Below are positions 42,380 through 52,680 of a DNA stretch of 64,000 nt, in pieces; the first letter of the stretch is position 1, and each line of letters opens with the position of its first letter. The stretch lies in the NCBI GenBank assembly GCA_010093685.1, contig MU006218.1, forward strand, positions 345,766 to 409,765, read 5' to 3'. Under the pieces are notes generated by a model. The model saw only the letters and a program-made list of their open reading frames with translations, was not told the DNA's origin and did no database searches. The translations under genes were made by a program, and so were the position numbers. Origin of the DNA: Ophiobolus disseminans. Its lineage: Eukaryota; Ascomycota; Dothideomycetes; Pleosporales; Phaeosphaeriaceae.

Positions 42380-43596
42380 CCTCACTCCTACCTGCTCTCT
42401 CTTGACGCCTCACATTACGTTCTTTCTTCTGCGACTTTAAACCAAATCATTAACTGCATATGCGCTTCGATCGATTCTTCTGTCCACAAATCAATGGCTC
42501 TTTTTCGCATGTGCTCTCTGTTTCTCAGAACAAAAACCATCTATCGCGTTCGCATGAGCTGTGCGACCCGGATTTGTGCTATGAGTAAGAGATGATGGAC
42601 GCCAAAAAAAATGGTCAACTGGACTATGTTGTGGGCTCTGCTTCCTCTTAAACACCCGCAACAAGGAACAAAAGACAGAAAAAACCTGGGGCATGTGCTG
42701 CGCTCTTCCTCTCGCGTCTCTACAATCAATTGCGACGAGATAAACGATGGGTATCGAAAAAGGAAACAAACACGGATATGTGCTGGAGTGAGTCGAAGAC
42801 GCCGAAGAGTTTCGTGGGAGCGATCATGTGGGTTTGTGGCTTTTTCGAGAGTTGTCAGCGGGGGAGGGAGTATAATGTCTCGAACCCTCTCCTCGACCTG
42901 CTTCTTATTCTCCATACGAAAACCGAGTTCGAGTTCCTGCTATGTCTCGAAAAGTGGTACCGAGTATTCGCATGTCTTTTCTTTCGGAACGTACATCACA
43001 TCTCGCATATGGATTTGCCCGCTCGGCCGGTTGGTGGAGTCGATGGACTGGAAAATGCATAACACTTAGCATGTGATTTTGGGAGAGTGTGTGCTGCACT
43101 TACAAAATCTTATGGATATGTTGGATGGTGTTTAAAGAACATCGAAAACAATGTATGTGGTGCGCTGAGGTCTGGATCGAAACAGTCAGACAACGCATAC
43201 ATGTGCTTGTTGCGAGACAGCAGGCTTGGGCATAGATTTTGGATTCTTCTCACGGCTTTAATCTGTTTGTATTATTATGATCCAGTCTTTAGAGACTAGA
43301 GAGAATCATCTCTGCGAGGCATGTGCCTCTCTCCAGAAAGGACTTCAAATCCACCCCATGGCTCTGGGAATTCGAAGACGGAGATGAATGGATAAGAAAT
43401 GCTTTGATAGAGCGCGCATGAGTTGTCGCTTGTGCCGTGGAAAATAAGTCATGTTTGCTGCATGAAGTTTTGGAAAGCTACAGGTACTAGTCATGTGTGT
43501 GGGCGGAGAAGTGCGAAAATGGAGTCTCAACGCCATACATGACCCTTGTGCCGCTGCCGTCTGGTCTTCACCAGCTTGACCAATGCGATGCTTGCA

Positions 43597-43603
43597 TATA
43601 AAA
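43597..43603 (+). promoter_or_regulatory. TATA box with CCAAT and CT-rich tract
   Basis: TATAAAA followed by CTACTTCCCCCTCCTCCTTC, with CCAAT at 43580-43584. The downstream ORFs are short and not recognisable. Confidence 0.5.
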
Positions 43604-44575
43604 GCTACTTCCCCCTCCTCCTTCTTACTTTCCATCAAGCCTTACTCGCAAGTTCTCTATTTCCAAAGCAGAAATACAAAGAGAAGATGTTTCTTCCTCC
43701 AAAGAAACGCCGAGAAATTTGATGAAGTGTGTGTCCTCGGGTCGCCTGGAACCTCGAAACCGCGTCTCAATGGAAGTCCATGTGTGTGCGTCTTTACTTG
43801 TGCCAAATATGAGCTGGAGTGACACATGGAGTCGAGATGATAAGCAATGATGAAGGACAAGGATGGCTTTGTGCGAGGTGCGAGCGAAAATCCGCGATAT
43901 TGATACATGAATTTCTCGCGCAGTTTTCGTGGCATCGATAATGAATCATGTTGGAGTACAAATACCCGCTTTATCCACGCGTTTGAGAGTTTGTGTCTCA
44001 ATGACGTTCTTTTGCTCGGCCGAGAAAGGATAATCTTTTAAAACATGAGTCTTCTCAAAAAGACAAAATGTTGACTAGATGGAGTGCTTGCTTGGAGGAC
44101 GCTCCATTCTGAGATTGCAATGAGGAAGCTGCATGTGTGTGTGCTGGTGAGAAGTACCGAAAATTGCCGACAAAGTCGTTGATGAGAACGCGCTTCTGCA
44201 ATTTGAAATTGATGGCATGATTTGAGTCGTGCCCTGGAGTGAGTGGTATTTGAACTCAAAATGCATCGATGACATGAAGAACTGCGTGTCCTGGCATCGT
44301 GATTAAGTACGATTAAAGCAACAAAATGCAGAAACCGTGGAATCGACCGGAAAGCGCGATCCAAGTTCGTCATGAGGGAGTGCGAGGTGTCTGACACGCA
44401 ATCAAAGCGTCGTATAAGCGGAAGGAACGAAGTGTCTGGACGTATCCAAAAGCACACGACAAGATTTCAATGCGGTTGTGCTGTCCAGAATAATACGCAG
44501 AGTATTCTCGCATCTCTGAGCTCCTGCTTTCCCAATTTAGACAACACAGTATGAGCGCTGCGTTCCTTCGAGGCG

Positions 44576-44582
44576 TATAAAA
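44576..44582 (+). promoter_or_regulatory. TATA box with CCAAT and CT-rich tract
   Basis: TATAAAA followed by a CA run and CTTTACTCTTCCTCTCATCA, with CCAAT at 44532-44536. The downstream ORFs are short and not recognisable. Confidence 0.5.
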
Positions 44583-45999
44583 CGCACACACACTCGAAGT
44601 CTTTACTCTTCCTCTCATCAAAGATCCCGATTTTTAGTACTAAAAGCATTGACCTGGCCAAGAATGAGCTGAGCCGAAAACTTCCTGGGATAGCAGCTAT
44701 GATGCTTTGCGCGTCGCTTGCTTGTCGAAAAACCACCGGAAGAGTTGCCCATGACTGGTGGTTGTTTCGTTCGCTCCAAGCGTGCGACGTGCAGCGTACG
44801 CTGTAGAGTCTTGCTAGTCGAATTGTTCTCGACGATGTCCTACAAGAATTGGCTCAGGCTCGAAAGCTCCTCGAATCGTGTAAGACCTAGCTTGGGTTTG
44901 CACTTAAATTCTGTGACTTCGCGTGATCACTCCGCCATCAAAATCGCGATCTTCTTGACGCTGAAACGTGATAAAGACAACGCATGGATTTTGTTATGAG
45001 ATACAACAACGATCTTGATATGACTTCTCCGCAACAGTTGCTCGGGTACAACGAGCGTGTGTTTAAAATGAATATAATGAAACAGTCCTCTTTTCGATGA
45101 AGGAGCAAATTGCTGAAAAGAAGACTGGTGAATACACCAAAGCAGATACCACACACGCTATGACTCTGGAATGGACGTAGACAAAGCTTGCTATTTCGAA
45201 AACCGTGATGGTGCGTTCATGGTTCTTTTGCGTAACAAGGAGGTTGTTGGGAGATCTAAAGAAAATTAGGTTGCCAAACCCTTGATGAGGCGCTCCTCGA
45301 AATACTGGGTCTTCGCCTTGGTGTGTTTCGCGTGCGAATGCGAAAGAATGACATTATCTAAGAATCAAAAAGGAACGGCGCCATGGAGACTTAGCGACAC
45401 GATACAGGTGATAATTAGAGGCGATCGAAAGTGGGATGTCCGTGGCTAGCGCGGTCGTGTCTTGCCGAGGCACCCAGCACCAGGGTCCTGGAACGTTTCT
45501 CCATCAAACACCAACGTTTGTACCTGACGAATACTTCTTTATTTGTTTAGCTCCAGCTCAGAATCTACTCGATTGGTGAATCGGAAAACCATCGCAATTA
45601 CATCGTTGTACAAGTTAATCCCCGAGATGCAGCAAATCTGGTCATCACACCCGGAAGCCTGGTTCCACCAACCCTTGCTGCATGACATTAGCCCAGCATC
45701 GTTTGTTTCCTACTCGTCATGAGTGAAAGATTTTATGGAGACCGATGATCTGATTCGTCTTTCGAGCTAAACTAACATCAGCATTCTTATCTTGCCTATC
45801 TCACAGGATCCTCTGATTGAGCTGCCTTCCTGTTCAGGCCTCGTCAACATGCTAGCCTAAGCCTTCGCCGTCATGGTCGTCAAAGCTTCATTTGCACTCA
45901 CAAAAGCTTTAGCAGCTCTTGGAAGTTCACTTATTACTAGGTGCATCCTTACACATGAGATCAAGCACGTCAATTGGAACTCTAGTCAACGATTGCACG

Positions 46000-48078
46000 A
46001 TGTTCTACACCTTACTTCTCGCCACGATCGCCACATCGGGCGTCTCCACGGCCCCAACGACCACACACTATGCCAAGCGCATCAATGCCGTTGGCTTGGA
46101 TGTTAAGCTTTCAGTTGCAAATGGTGTACTGACGACGCCAACAGATGGCCGCATCGTATTGATGTTGGCACCTGACGGCACTGATCCCCTCCTGGCCATC
46201 GAGGTTGATTCGTCACCTAACAAGATTTTCGGATTGAACGTCTACAAATTTGGCGCCAACGATACCGTGCTCTTTTCCGGTGGATCCAACTCTTCCACGG
46301 AGACAGGAGTCTATGGATGGCCAAATATCACGCTTGACAAGATTCCCGCCGGGACATATAGCGTTCAAGCTTTCTTGAACAACTACGAGACTGTCACTCG
46401 GAGCGATGGCTCCACGGTTACCGTTCATTTTCCGTGCGGCGATGGAGCACCAAATGTCAACACCTTCGGCAGCTTAATCACCACAGCTGTGGATCTTGAC
46501 ATATCTGGAAGCACGCAGACTCTGGAACTTACATTCGACAACACCACCGCGATCGAGAACTTCACTGGCTCGGAGATTGGTGGCTGCAATCAAGGGAACT
46601 ATGAAGATACCGAGTATCTCAAGCATGTCAAAATCCGTAGTAAGAAGCTGAGCGAGTTCTGGGGACGCAATATGTATGTAGGCGCCAACGTCCTACTTCC
46701 ATCAGGATACAAAGCCAACGATACGACTACTCGATATCCAGTCATTTATTCACAAGGTCACTGGCCAGCTGGTCAAGGCGCGTTCCGATATCCATCAGCC
46801 GATTTCTCTGCCGCCTGGGACAACGGAACCATTCCGGGTACGAACACGACGAAAGAACGTCCAACACCCAAGATGATATTGGTAACTTTCCGCCACGAAG
46901 CACCCTTTTATGATGATTCATATGCCGTGAACACCGCAAATCTGGGTCCGTATGGCGATGCGATCAACGATGAGTTGATACCACATCTTGAAGAGATATT
47001 CAACACAATCCAAGCTCCGTATGCCCGCATTCAGGAAGGTGGATCCACTGGAGGTTGGGAGTCGGCCGCTAGCCTCATCTTCCGCCCAGATCTTTTTGGT
47101 GCATGTTTCTCTTCCTACCCCGACTCACTGGACTTCCACCGCCATCAAGACATCGAGCTGTACACCGCTGCCAATGCATACCAACGTGCTGACGGAAGTT
47201 TCGTGCCCTCCATTCGAAAGTTCAAAAATGGCACTGAAGTTGTTCTTGCCACCGTTGCGAACGAGAACCACTGGGAACTGACCTTTGGTACTGCCTCACG
47301 CTCTTCCAATCAATGGGATATATGGAACGCCGTATTTGGCGTACAAGGCTACAACAACTACCCTCTCGAACCTTGGGACAAGATTACGGGCGAGGTCTAT
47401 CCCGAAGCGGTGGAATACTGGAAGCCTATGGACCTTAGCAACTACATCACCAGCAACTGGAACACCTCGCGCAAACTCGGAAAGGCACTAGCTGGACGCG
47501 TATATGTCTACGTCGGTTCCTGGGACAACTATTATCTCAATGAGGGTGTCATGGAGTTCCAAAAGCGCACTGATGCGGTTGGCGGAACAGGCTGGGCAAA
47601 TGTAACAATCCTGCCAGAGAAGCCGCACGGTGGAAATTACCAGGATCGCGAGATTTGGAACTACCTCGAATTCTTGGAGGCTTGGATCCAAGATCACGGT
47701 CCGAATGGCACGAACCCAATCTCGAGCGATGCCACAGCGACCTCGACGCGGGGCAACTATTGGGAAGAAGTTATTCAGACCGGTGGACGCGCAGCTGCGG
47801 TCGCGCGTCAAGCACCGCCTTCCATCACGGCAGGCTATGGCGTTAGGGTTGGAAGTGAGATCGAGGCTTGTGTTGGGCGCTGGGACCCTGGTGTCACGCT
47901 GACGGCGCAGTGGGCTGTGGGTGGCAAGGCTGATTGCGAGGCTTTCGAAGTCACGCAAGGCGAGGTTTTGAAGTACAAGGTGCAGAAGAAGGGAATATTG
48001 CATCTATGGGTCACTGGCGAGAAGCGAAACTACGTGACTGAGACACGGAAGAGCAATAGTGTCGGCGTGAGTGGTTGA
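46000..48078 (+). CDS. Secreted alpha/beta-hydrolase (esterase-like)
   Basis: A single exon, 692 residues from ATG 46000, chosen because it starts a signal peptide, MFYTLLLATIATSGVSTA. An in-frame ATG at 45955 would bury it. An N-terminal beta-rich domain (about residues 20-200) precedes the hydrolase domain: MYVGANVLLPSGYKANDTTT, YPVIYSQGHWPAGQ, PKMILVTFRHEAPFYDDSYA and the nucleophile elbow GGSTGGWESA at about residue 347. PEKPHGGNYQD near nt 47610-47643 may supply the catalytic His. Many N-x-[ST] sites fit a secreted glycoprotein. It resembles fungal homologues of the putative-esterase family; the substrate is unknown. It stands alone, flanked by gene-poor DNA. Confidence 0.78.
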   Translation: MFYTLLLATIATSGVSTAPTTTHYAKRINAVGLDVKLSVANGVLTTPTDGRIVLMLAPDGTDPLLAIEVDSSPNKIFGLNVYKFGANDTVLFSGGSNSSTETGVYGWPNITLDKIPAGTYSVQAFLNNYETVTRSDGSTVTVHFPCGDGAPNVNTFGSLITTAVDLDISGSTQTLELTFDNTTAIENFTGSEIGGCNQGNYEDTEYLKHVKIRSKKLSEFWGRNMYVGANVLLPSGYKANDTTTRYPVIYSQGHWPAGQGAFRYPSADFSAAWDNGTIPGTNTTKERPTPKMILVTFRHEAPFYDDSYAVNTANLGPYGDAINDELIPHLEEIFNTIQAPYARIQEGGSTGGWESAASLIFRPDLFGACFSSYPDSLDFHRHQDIELYTAANAYQRADGSFVPSIRKFKNGTEVVLATVANENHWELTFGTASRSSNQWDIWNAVFGVQGYNNYPLEPWDKITGEVYPEAVEYWKPMDLSNYITSNWNTSRKLGKALAGRVYVYVGSWDNYYLNEGVMEFQKRTDAVGGTGWANVTILPEKPHGGNYQDREIWNYLEFLEAWIQDHGPNGTNPISSDATATSTRGNYWEEVIQTGGRAAAVARQAPPSITAGYGVRVGSEIEACVGRWDPGVTLTAQWAVGGKADCEAFEVTQGEVLKYKVQKKGILHLWVTGEKRNYVTETRKSNSVGVSG

Positions 48079-48566
48079 GGCGCAGCATGATCCGAGAAGC
48101 GTGCACACAGATTTTGGTAACTAATGCGAAATGATTCCTATCCCTTACAATAGTTTGTATTACTTCGATGGGTTACAAGTAGACTCTTCAAGCACAAAGC
48201 AATATTCTGCAGGTTGCATTAGGGAAAGCTTACTTGCGTTGTGATGGGTAGATCATGATGACAAAGCGGGCCGAAGGAGTTTGAACAGCGAACAGCACAA
48301 CAACAAAAAACTTCAAATCTCTCATAGCGTCAGCATTGACCTCGTACTCCTTCTACTTCGGTCATACACTCTCAACTCCGGCTACGATCCCATAGGGCAA
48401 TTCTAGAACTTCACATCACTGCATCAAGCATGAAAGACGTTCAAAACTTCTACAAGTCAGAAGACAGACCATATACGGATATTCTAGAAGTACCGAACGA
48501 TGAGAAGCGAGTAATGTAGTAGTCTAGATACACACGAATCATCAAACCAGTCGCTAACACCGAACT
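48079..48566. other. Intergenic before the LPGELRN gene
   Basis: This contains a possible first exon starting ATG 48430 (MKDVQNFYKSED) and an intron-like end CTAACACCGAACTAG at 48553-48567. No splice pair I tried keeps the frame cleanly. Confidence 0.35.
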
Positions 48567-49238
48567 AGCACGACTCGTAATGCCGATACTTGCTTGCTCT
48601 TTCGTCTACCTGGAGAATTGCGAAACATGATATACACCTACATTCTCCAAGTCGATGATCTCTACGTGTTCGAGGTAACGGTCGACCGCGCGGTTCCCGA
48701 ATATTTCCTCATGTTATTAGGCAACGAGAACGCAAGATTGCGTCACAGACATCCCGAACGATTCGCGCTTCTCCTCGTATGCCGCCAAATGTATAGCGAC
48801 GCAGCACTCTTACCGTTCAACTTGAACACGCTCGCTTTTCGATCTAACTGCTTCCGCATGCTTGTGCAGTACAAGACTACATCGGTACAGAGAAAAGCCA
48901 TTCGGTCCATTGAGATTCATCTTGAGGCGTCTAGTCCATTGTAATGGTTCACGGAAGCCAGTCCATTGCAACGGTTCACGGAAGTCAGTCCGTGGGCCAA
49001 TCACTCCAGAACGCGAGTGCTCCCAATAGATGTCTCGCTGGAATTGTTGCTACCGAGTCTTTGCAAGATTGTGGTCGTCGTATCTAAGGAATGGAATAAG
49101 TTTGGGGAGGAGGAGGAGGTGCAAGCTGCGAAGGCGAAGCTAATAAGATTGATCGAGGTTGGCAATCGCGAAGATGTGGAGATTGCGATGAGGGAAGTAG
49201 AGCGCGCGGAATTGGGTCATCGTGGAATTCTGTATTGA
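48567..49238 (+). pseudogene. LPGELRN-family gene interrupted by a TAA inside a duplicated 27-mer
   Basis: The frame reads TRNADTCLLFRLPGELRNMI and YTYILQVDDLYVFE, LLLVCRQMYSDAALLPFNLN, KAIRSIEIHLEASSPL, then TAA at 48942-48944, and continues in phase to 49238 (VLPIDVSLELLLPSLCKIV, AKAKLIRLIEVGNREDVEI). It is a distant fifth member of the family clustered at 25-29 kb. The stop lies in the first of two adjacent 27-nt repeats; the second copy has CAA at the same place, so the ancestral sense codon is visible. The first exon is uncertain. Confidence 0.65.
48933..48986 (+). repeat. Two adjacent 27-nt direct repeats differing by C/T
   Basis: Units 48933-48959 and 48960-48986 share AGTCCATTG..A..GGTTCACGGAAG. 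The first has TAATGG where the second has CAACGG, and GCC where the second has GTC. The first copy creates an in-frame stop. Confidence 0.95.
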
Positions 49239-49825
49239 TATGATCAGAGAGAACGAAGAGACGATGAAAGGAGGTGAGACTGGACGCTGTAAAAGCCTCG
49301 AGGGACTGGCCAGAAATGATAATGACACGGGAACAGTGCACCTCGCTCCACTGCAATATGTGCTATCCGTATCGGCAGACTGAATAGCGGCAAATGGAAA
49401 TATTTATAGTCTAGCTATCTAACCATGCATACATAGTACTCGTCTAAGTTGCTTCAATAGCAAGGGGAAATTTTCCGAATGCCGGGCCAAATGTGGAGAA
49501 CCCTGTCCGTGCCACTCTAAAATCTCCTCCCGTTTCAGCCGTTTCATCCTTCTCCACAATATTCCTCCTATAATAAAAGCATTGCGAAATGACTTGGAAA
49601 TGCTCATCACGCACTCACGAAAGGATGTGCTTGATGAGGGCTAGTGTTGCTGGGCGTTGTTTATTCCATGTGTGGCACTGTTTCGAGGCTGCTCCCACGA
49701 ATCGAAGGGCCGAGAGGTGTGAATGACAGGGACATATATCTCATGATGTTTTGAGGCACATATAAGATCTGGTTGCTGGCGTGTGTGTAACAGCCCACCT
49801 TACTCACCACCACGCTCTTTTCACA
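49239..49825. other. Intergenic, promoter of the zincin-like gene
   Basis: TATA-like CATATAAGATC at about 49758-49768 lies about 60 bases before ATG 49826, in a suitable place for its promoter. No gene is seen. Confidence 0.45.
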
Positions 49826-51322
49826 ATGTCTTCCATTCTAAGCTTCGCCGTTCTTGCTTTCGTTCACGCTCTCAATGTTGCTGCCGCACCGGCTTTGCGA
49901 GTGAGGGCAGCACCTCCGGCAACTTTCACAGCCAATAATGCAATTGGCCCTGGAGGCAGTGCGTCTTCCCATTGTGTTCGCTGCGTCGCAAGTGTGTCTG
50001 GAGTACCTCGCGTGCTCTTCAGCCGTACTTCGACCATTTTGGTCGTGCGAAGGCTGCAGCAATATCCAGAACTATGGTGTGAATGAGGATTGCTAATTTA
50101 CTGCTGCAGGCTCTTTTACCGACAGCGCACATTTCCGCGTCTACGGTGAAACCGGTACAACGGCCACAAATACTCTGAACATGCTGGAAGGTGCCTACAG
50201 CTGTTTCGTCGATACACTGGGCTGGCGATCTTCAGGCCTTGCATTCAACGACGCAACAGATGCCGACGGGCCATGGACGAAAGTCAATATCTATTCCGTA
50301 TCCACTCTGAGCGGCGGCGCTGCTGGTGTCATGCACTCCGACTACAAGACTGGAATGTCTTGGCTCGAAGTAGTGAACCAGTACACGGCTATCCCTGGAG
50401 TTACGGTGCATGAATTCGGGCACGGCATGACTTATCATGCGAAGACCTGGGTCGAACAGGGTAAGTGACATGTGAAGAACTCTAAGTGGGACATACACTT
50501 AATTTATGTCCTGCAGGCCGAACTGGCGCGTGGTGGGAGACGGTGGCAAACTGGTACGCAGATACGTACAAGACGTCTCCATTGTGCGCAGAGGGCCGAT
50601 CCAAATTTGGACAGTCCACTTCAGCAACAGAGATCAATCTCAACAAGGTCATAGGCGACTCATTCCAGGTACTGGTGGATGGATCAGCAGGGAGCGGCAA
50701 TTATTATGAAGCATGGCCCTTCCTGAGCTATTTAACCTACAATGCGGACAAGTTTGCTGGCCTCGGAACGAATACGATACGCGAAAGCTTTGTGCAGTAC
50801 AGCAAAGGTAGCAACGAAACGCCGCTGCATACTTTTGCTCGCTTGTCGACAGGCGCTACGATTCAAAAGGTCGTAGGACGATACTGGGCGCGCATGGCCT
50901 TCGTCGATATTGGCCATCCCACCGCGCAATCCGTGTTTCTCAGCCAGCGCAGCAGGATCAATTACGCGAACCTCGACTCGCAGGGGAATGGCGTTTACAA
51001 GGTGAAGAGCGCAAGGCAACCGAAATATATGGGCGCAAACATCGTTCCTTTGAAGAAGTCAGGAGCTGTCAGCGTTTCTGCAAAGATCACCACAAGCGGA
51101 ACGTACACAGCAACCCTATCGATCCGAAACACAAGTTCAGGCGCGACGCGCTATGTCGACTTCGTCAACGGTTCAGCGTCTGCATCAGTCTCGGCCGACG
51201 AAGAGGCAGCCGTCGTAGTTGCGAACACTCCAGCCCTTATTTTGTATGACCCTTTCCAGCTTTCTGGTGAGGTTGCCAAGGGGTTGGACTACACCCTCAC
51301 TCTGACCGGAGCCACTGCCTGA
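49826..51322 (+). CDS. Secreted HEFGH zincin-like protein (DUF6055-type)
   Basis: Three exons: 49826-49958, 50110-50460 and 50517-51322, giving 429 residues; all junctions keep the frame (GTGCGT and GTAAGT donors). A signal peptide is visible: MSSILSFAVLAFVHALNVAA. The motif VTVHEFGHGMTYHAKTW at about residue 144 has the HExxH zinc site of metalloproteases, followed by RTGAWWETVANWYADTY, as in the fungal/bacterial family I know as DUF6055. The C-terminal 130 residues look like a beta-sandwich. It is probably secreted. The chemistry of the family is, as far as I know, unproven; peptidase activity is inferred from HExxH and the downstream WWE glutamate. Confidence 0.82.
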
Positions 51323-52680
51323 GATATGAGGCCGCTTTCATAGCATTCCTGTTGGTCCAATACAAGGCTTCATATTGAAATGTTTGATCTGAGCCTCTTC
51401 ATACTAACACAATTTCTTTTGTGCACTCACACAGTTCTGCGGAGTCCAAGATGGCAAAATGATGACGACGAATTCGTTGAGCGTTCGAGGAGGCTATGTA
51501 GGTTCCAAGATCCAGAGGTAAACACTCAGCCACAGGCTTGCTTGAATGACAGTTGTTCGTCCGTTGTGGTCGGACGTGGTCTGGACATACGGAACTACGC
51601 GTCTATCTCTCGGTACATTCGCCATCTCTAGCTAAAAAGCCTCGCGTACCTGATACTATCCAACTAGACAATGATTTTCAGGCACAGTGTAGTGTTTGGC
51701 AACTGGGCTGTGTTGAGAAAGCGCCGCATCTAACTCGAATCTATGACGAGTGGGCTTTTATATGGAATCCTTGTGTTTGGAAAATGAAATTAGTCGAAGG
51801 GAGGGATAGAGTCTGCCGGAAAATCCACTATTGAGATAAGGTGGCAAGTGGCGGTGCTGAATGGGACAGGTGAAAGCAGAGGGTTGTGGCGCAGGAGCAG
51901 ACAACTCAGGAGACGTCGGAATGTCCGCCCCGGAGCCACTTATGGGCTAGCGCAAGTCGAAGCATGCGCCACGTGGCTTAGCAGTCACATCTACCAATCA
52001 CCGCTGCCACTAACAAACAGCCCCAGTCTAGGCTGCTGCTTCGCTACGCTTCATCGCAACTTCTCAGATGGAATGCTCTGCTTCTACACTGCTGAGGCAT
52101 GAGAACTCATTGGAATTTACTCGTACTGCCTCGTCGCCCAGCTGACTTGAACCCTTCGCGCTCCAGCGCAGTCATACCGGTTTTTGCACTGCCCCTCCCA
52201 AGCAGCGCCGGTTGTCTTGTCCTCTGGGCAAGTCCACCATCGAGACCTGTTTGCCCCTCAAGACGTCGACGTTCAAGTGCTTGGCTAATAACTGACGGCG
52301 CGTCGATCTGCGTGACGATCTAGAGTACTGCTGAAATCTAGTAGATTCCAGCAGGTCTTCCCAGGCGATATCGCATTCGGGTTTGACAAGGCCGCAATGA
52401 CACCGGGCGGTGGAGCGCCGAGCAAGGCTCTGGCGCACGCGGTCTCTTACGCGCGAAGATGAAATGACGCTTCCAAGAGCCGAGCAGGCGAAACATACAC
52501 AGCCTCCCTAGGCGACCGGTTGGTATATGTCCAAGTGCGCGCTTCCCGCTCCCATGTCTCAGCAAATAACTCAACTTCACATTCAGCCCCACACAGCTTC
52601 CCACCTCCTGTTACTCAGAGTACTCATTTGTTCCTGGGTGGTCCATTTTTATTTTACATTTTTTACAACTCTCCGCCATA
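51323..52680. other. 1.36 kb intergenic, no gene seen
   Basis: This holds the 3' UTR of the zincin-like gene and the promoter of the Ca2+ ATPase gene. ORFs up to about 100 codons overlap on both strands without recognisable content. A pyrimidine/A-rich leader precedes ATG 52681. Confidence 0.4.

Larger units (their letters stand above)
41933..45999. other. 4 kb region without a convincing ORF, with promoter-like modules
   Basis: After the Caf120-like 3' UTR there is no ORF above about 150 codons with protein-like content on either strand. Three TATA elements followed by pyrimidine-rich tracts (listed separately) point to transcription units that may be non-coding or very small. The last few hundred bases are the leader of the esterase-like gene. 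No tRNA or rRNA was recognised. Confidence 0.5.
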
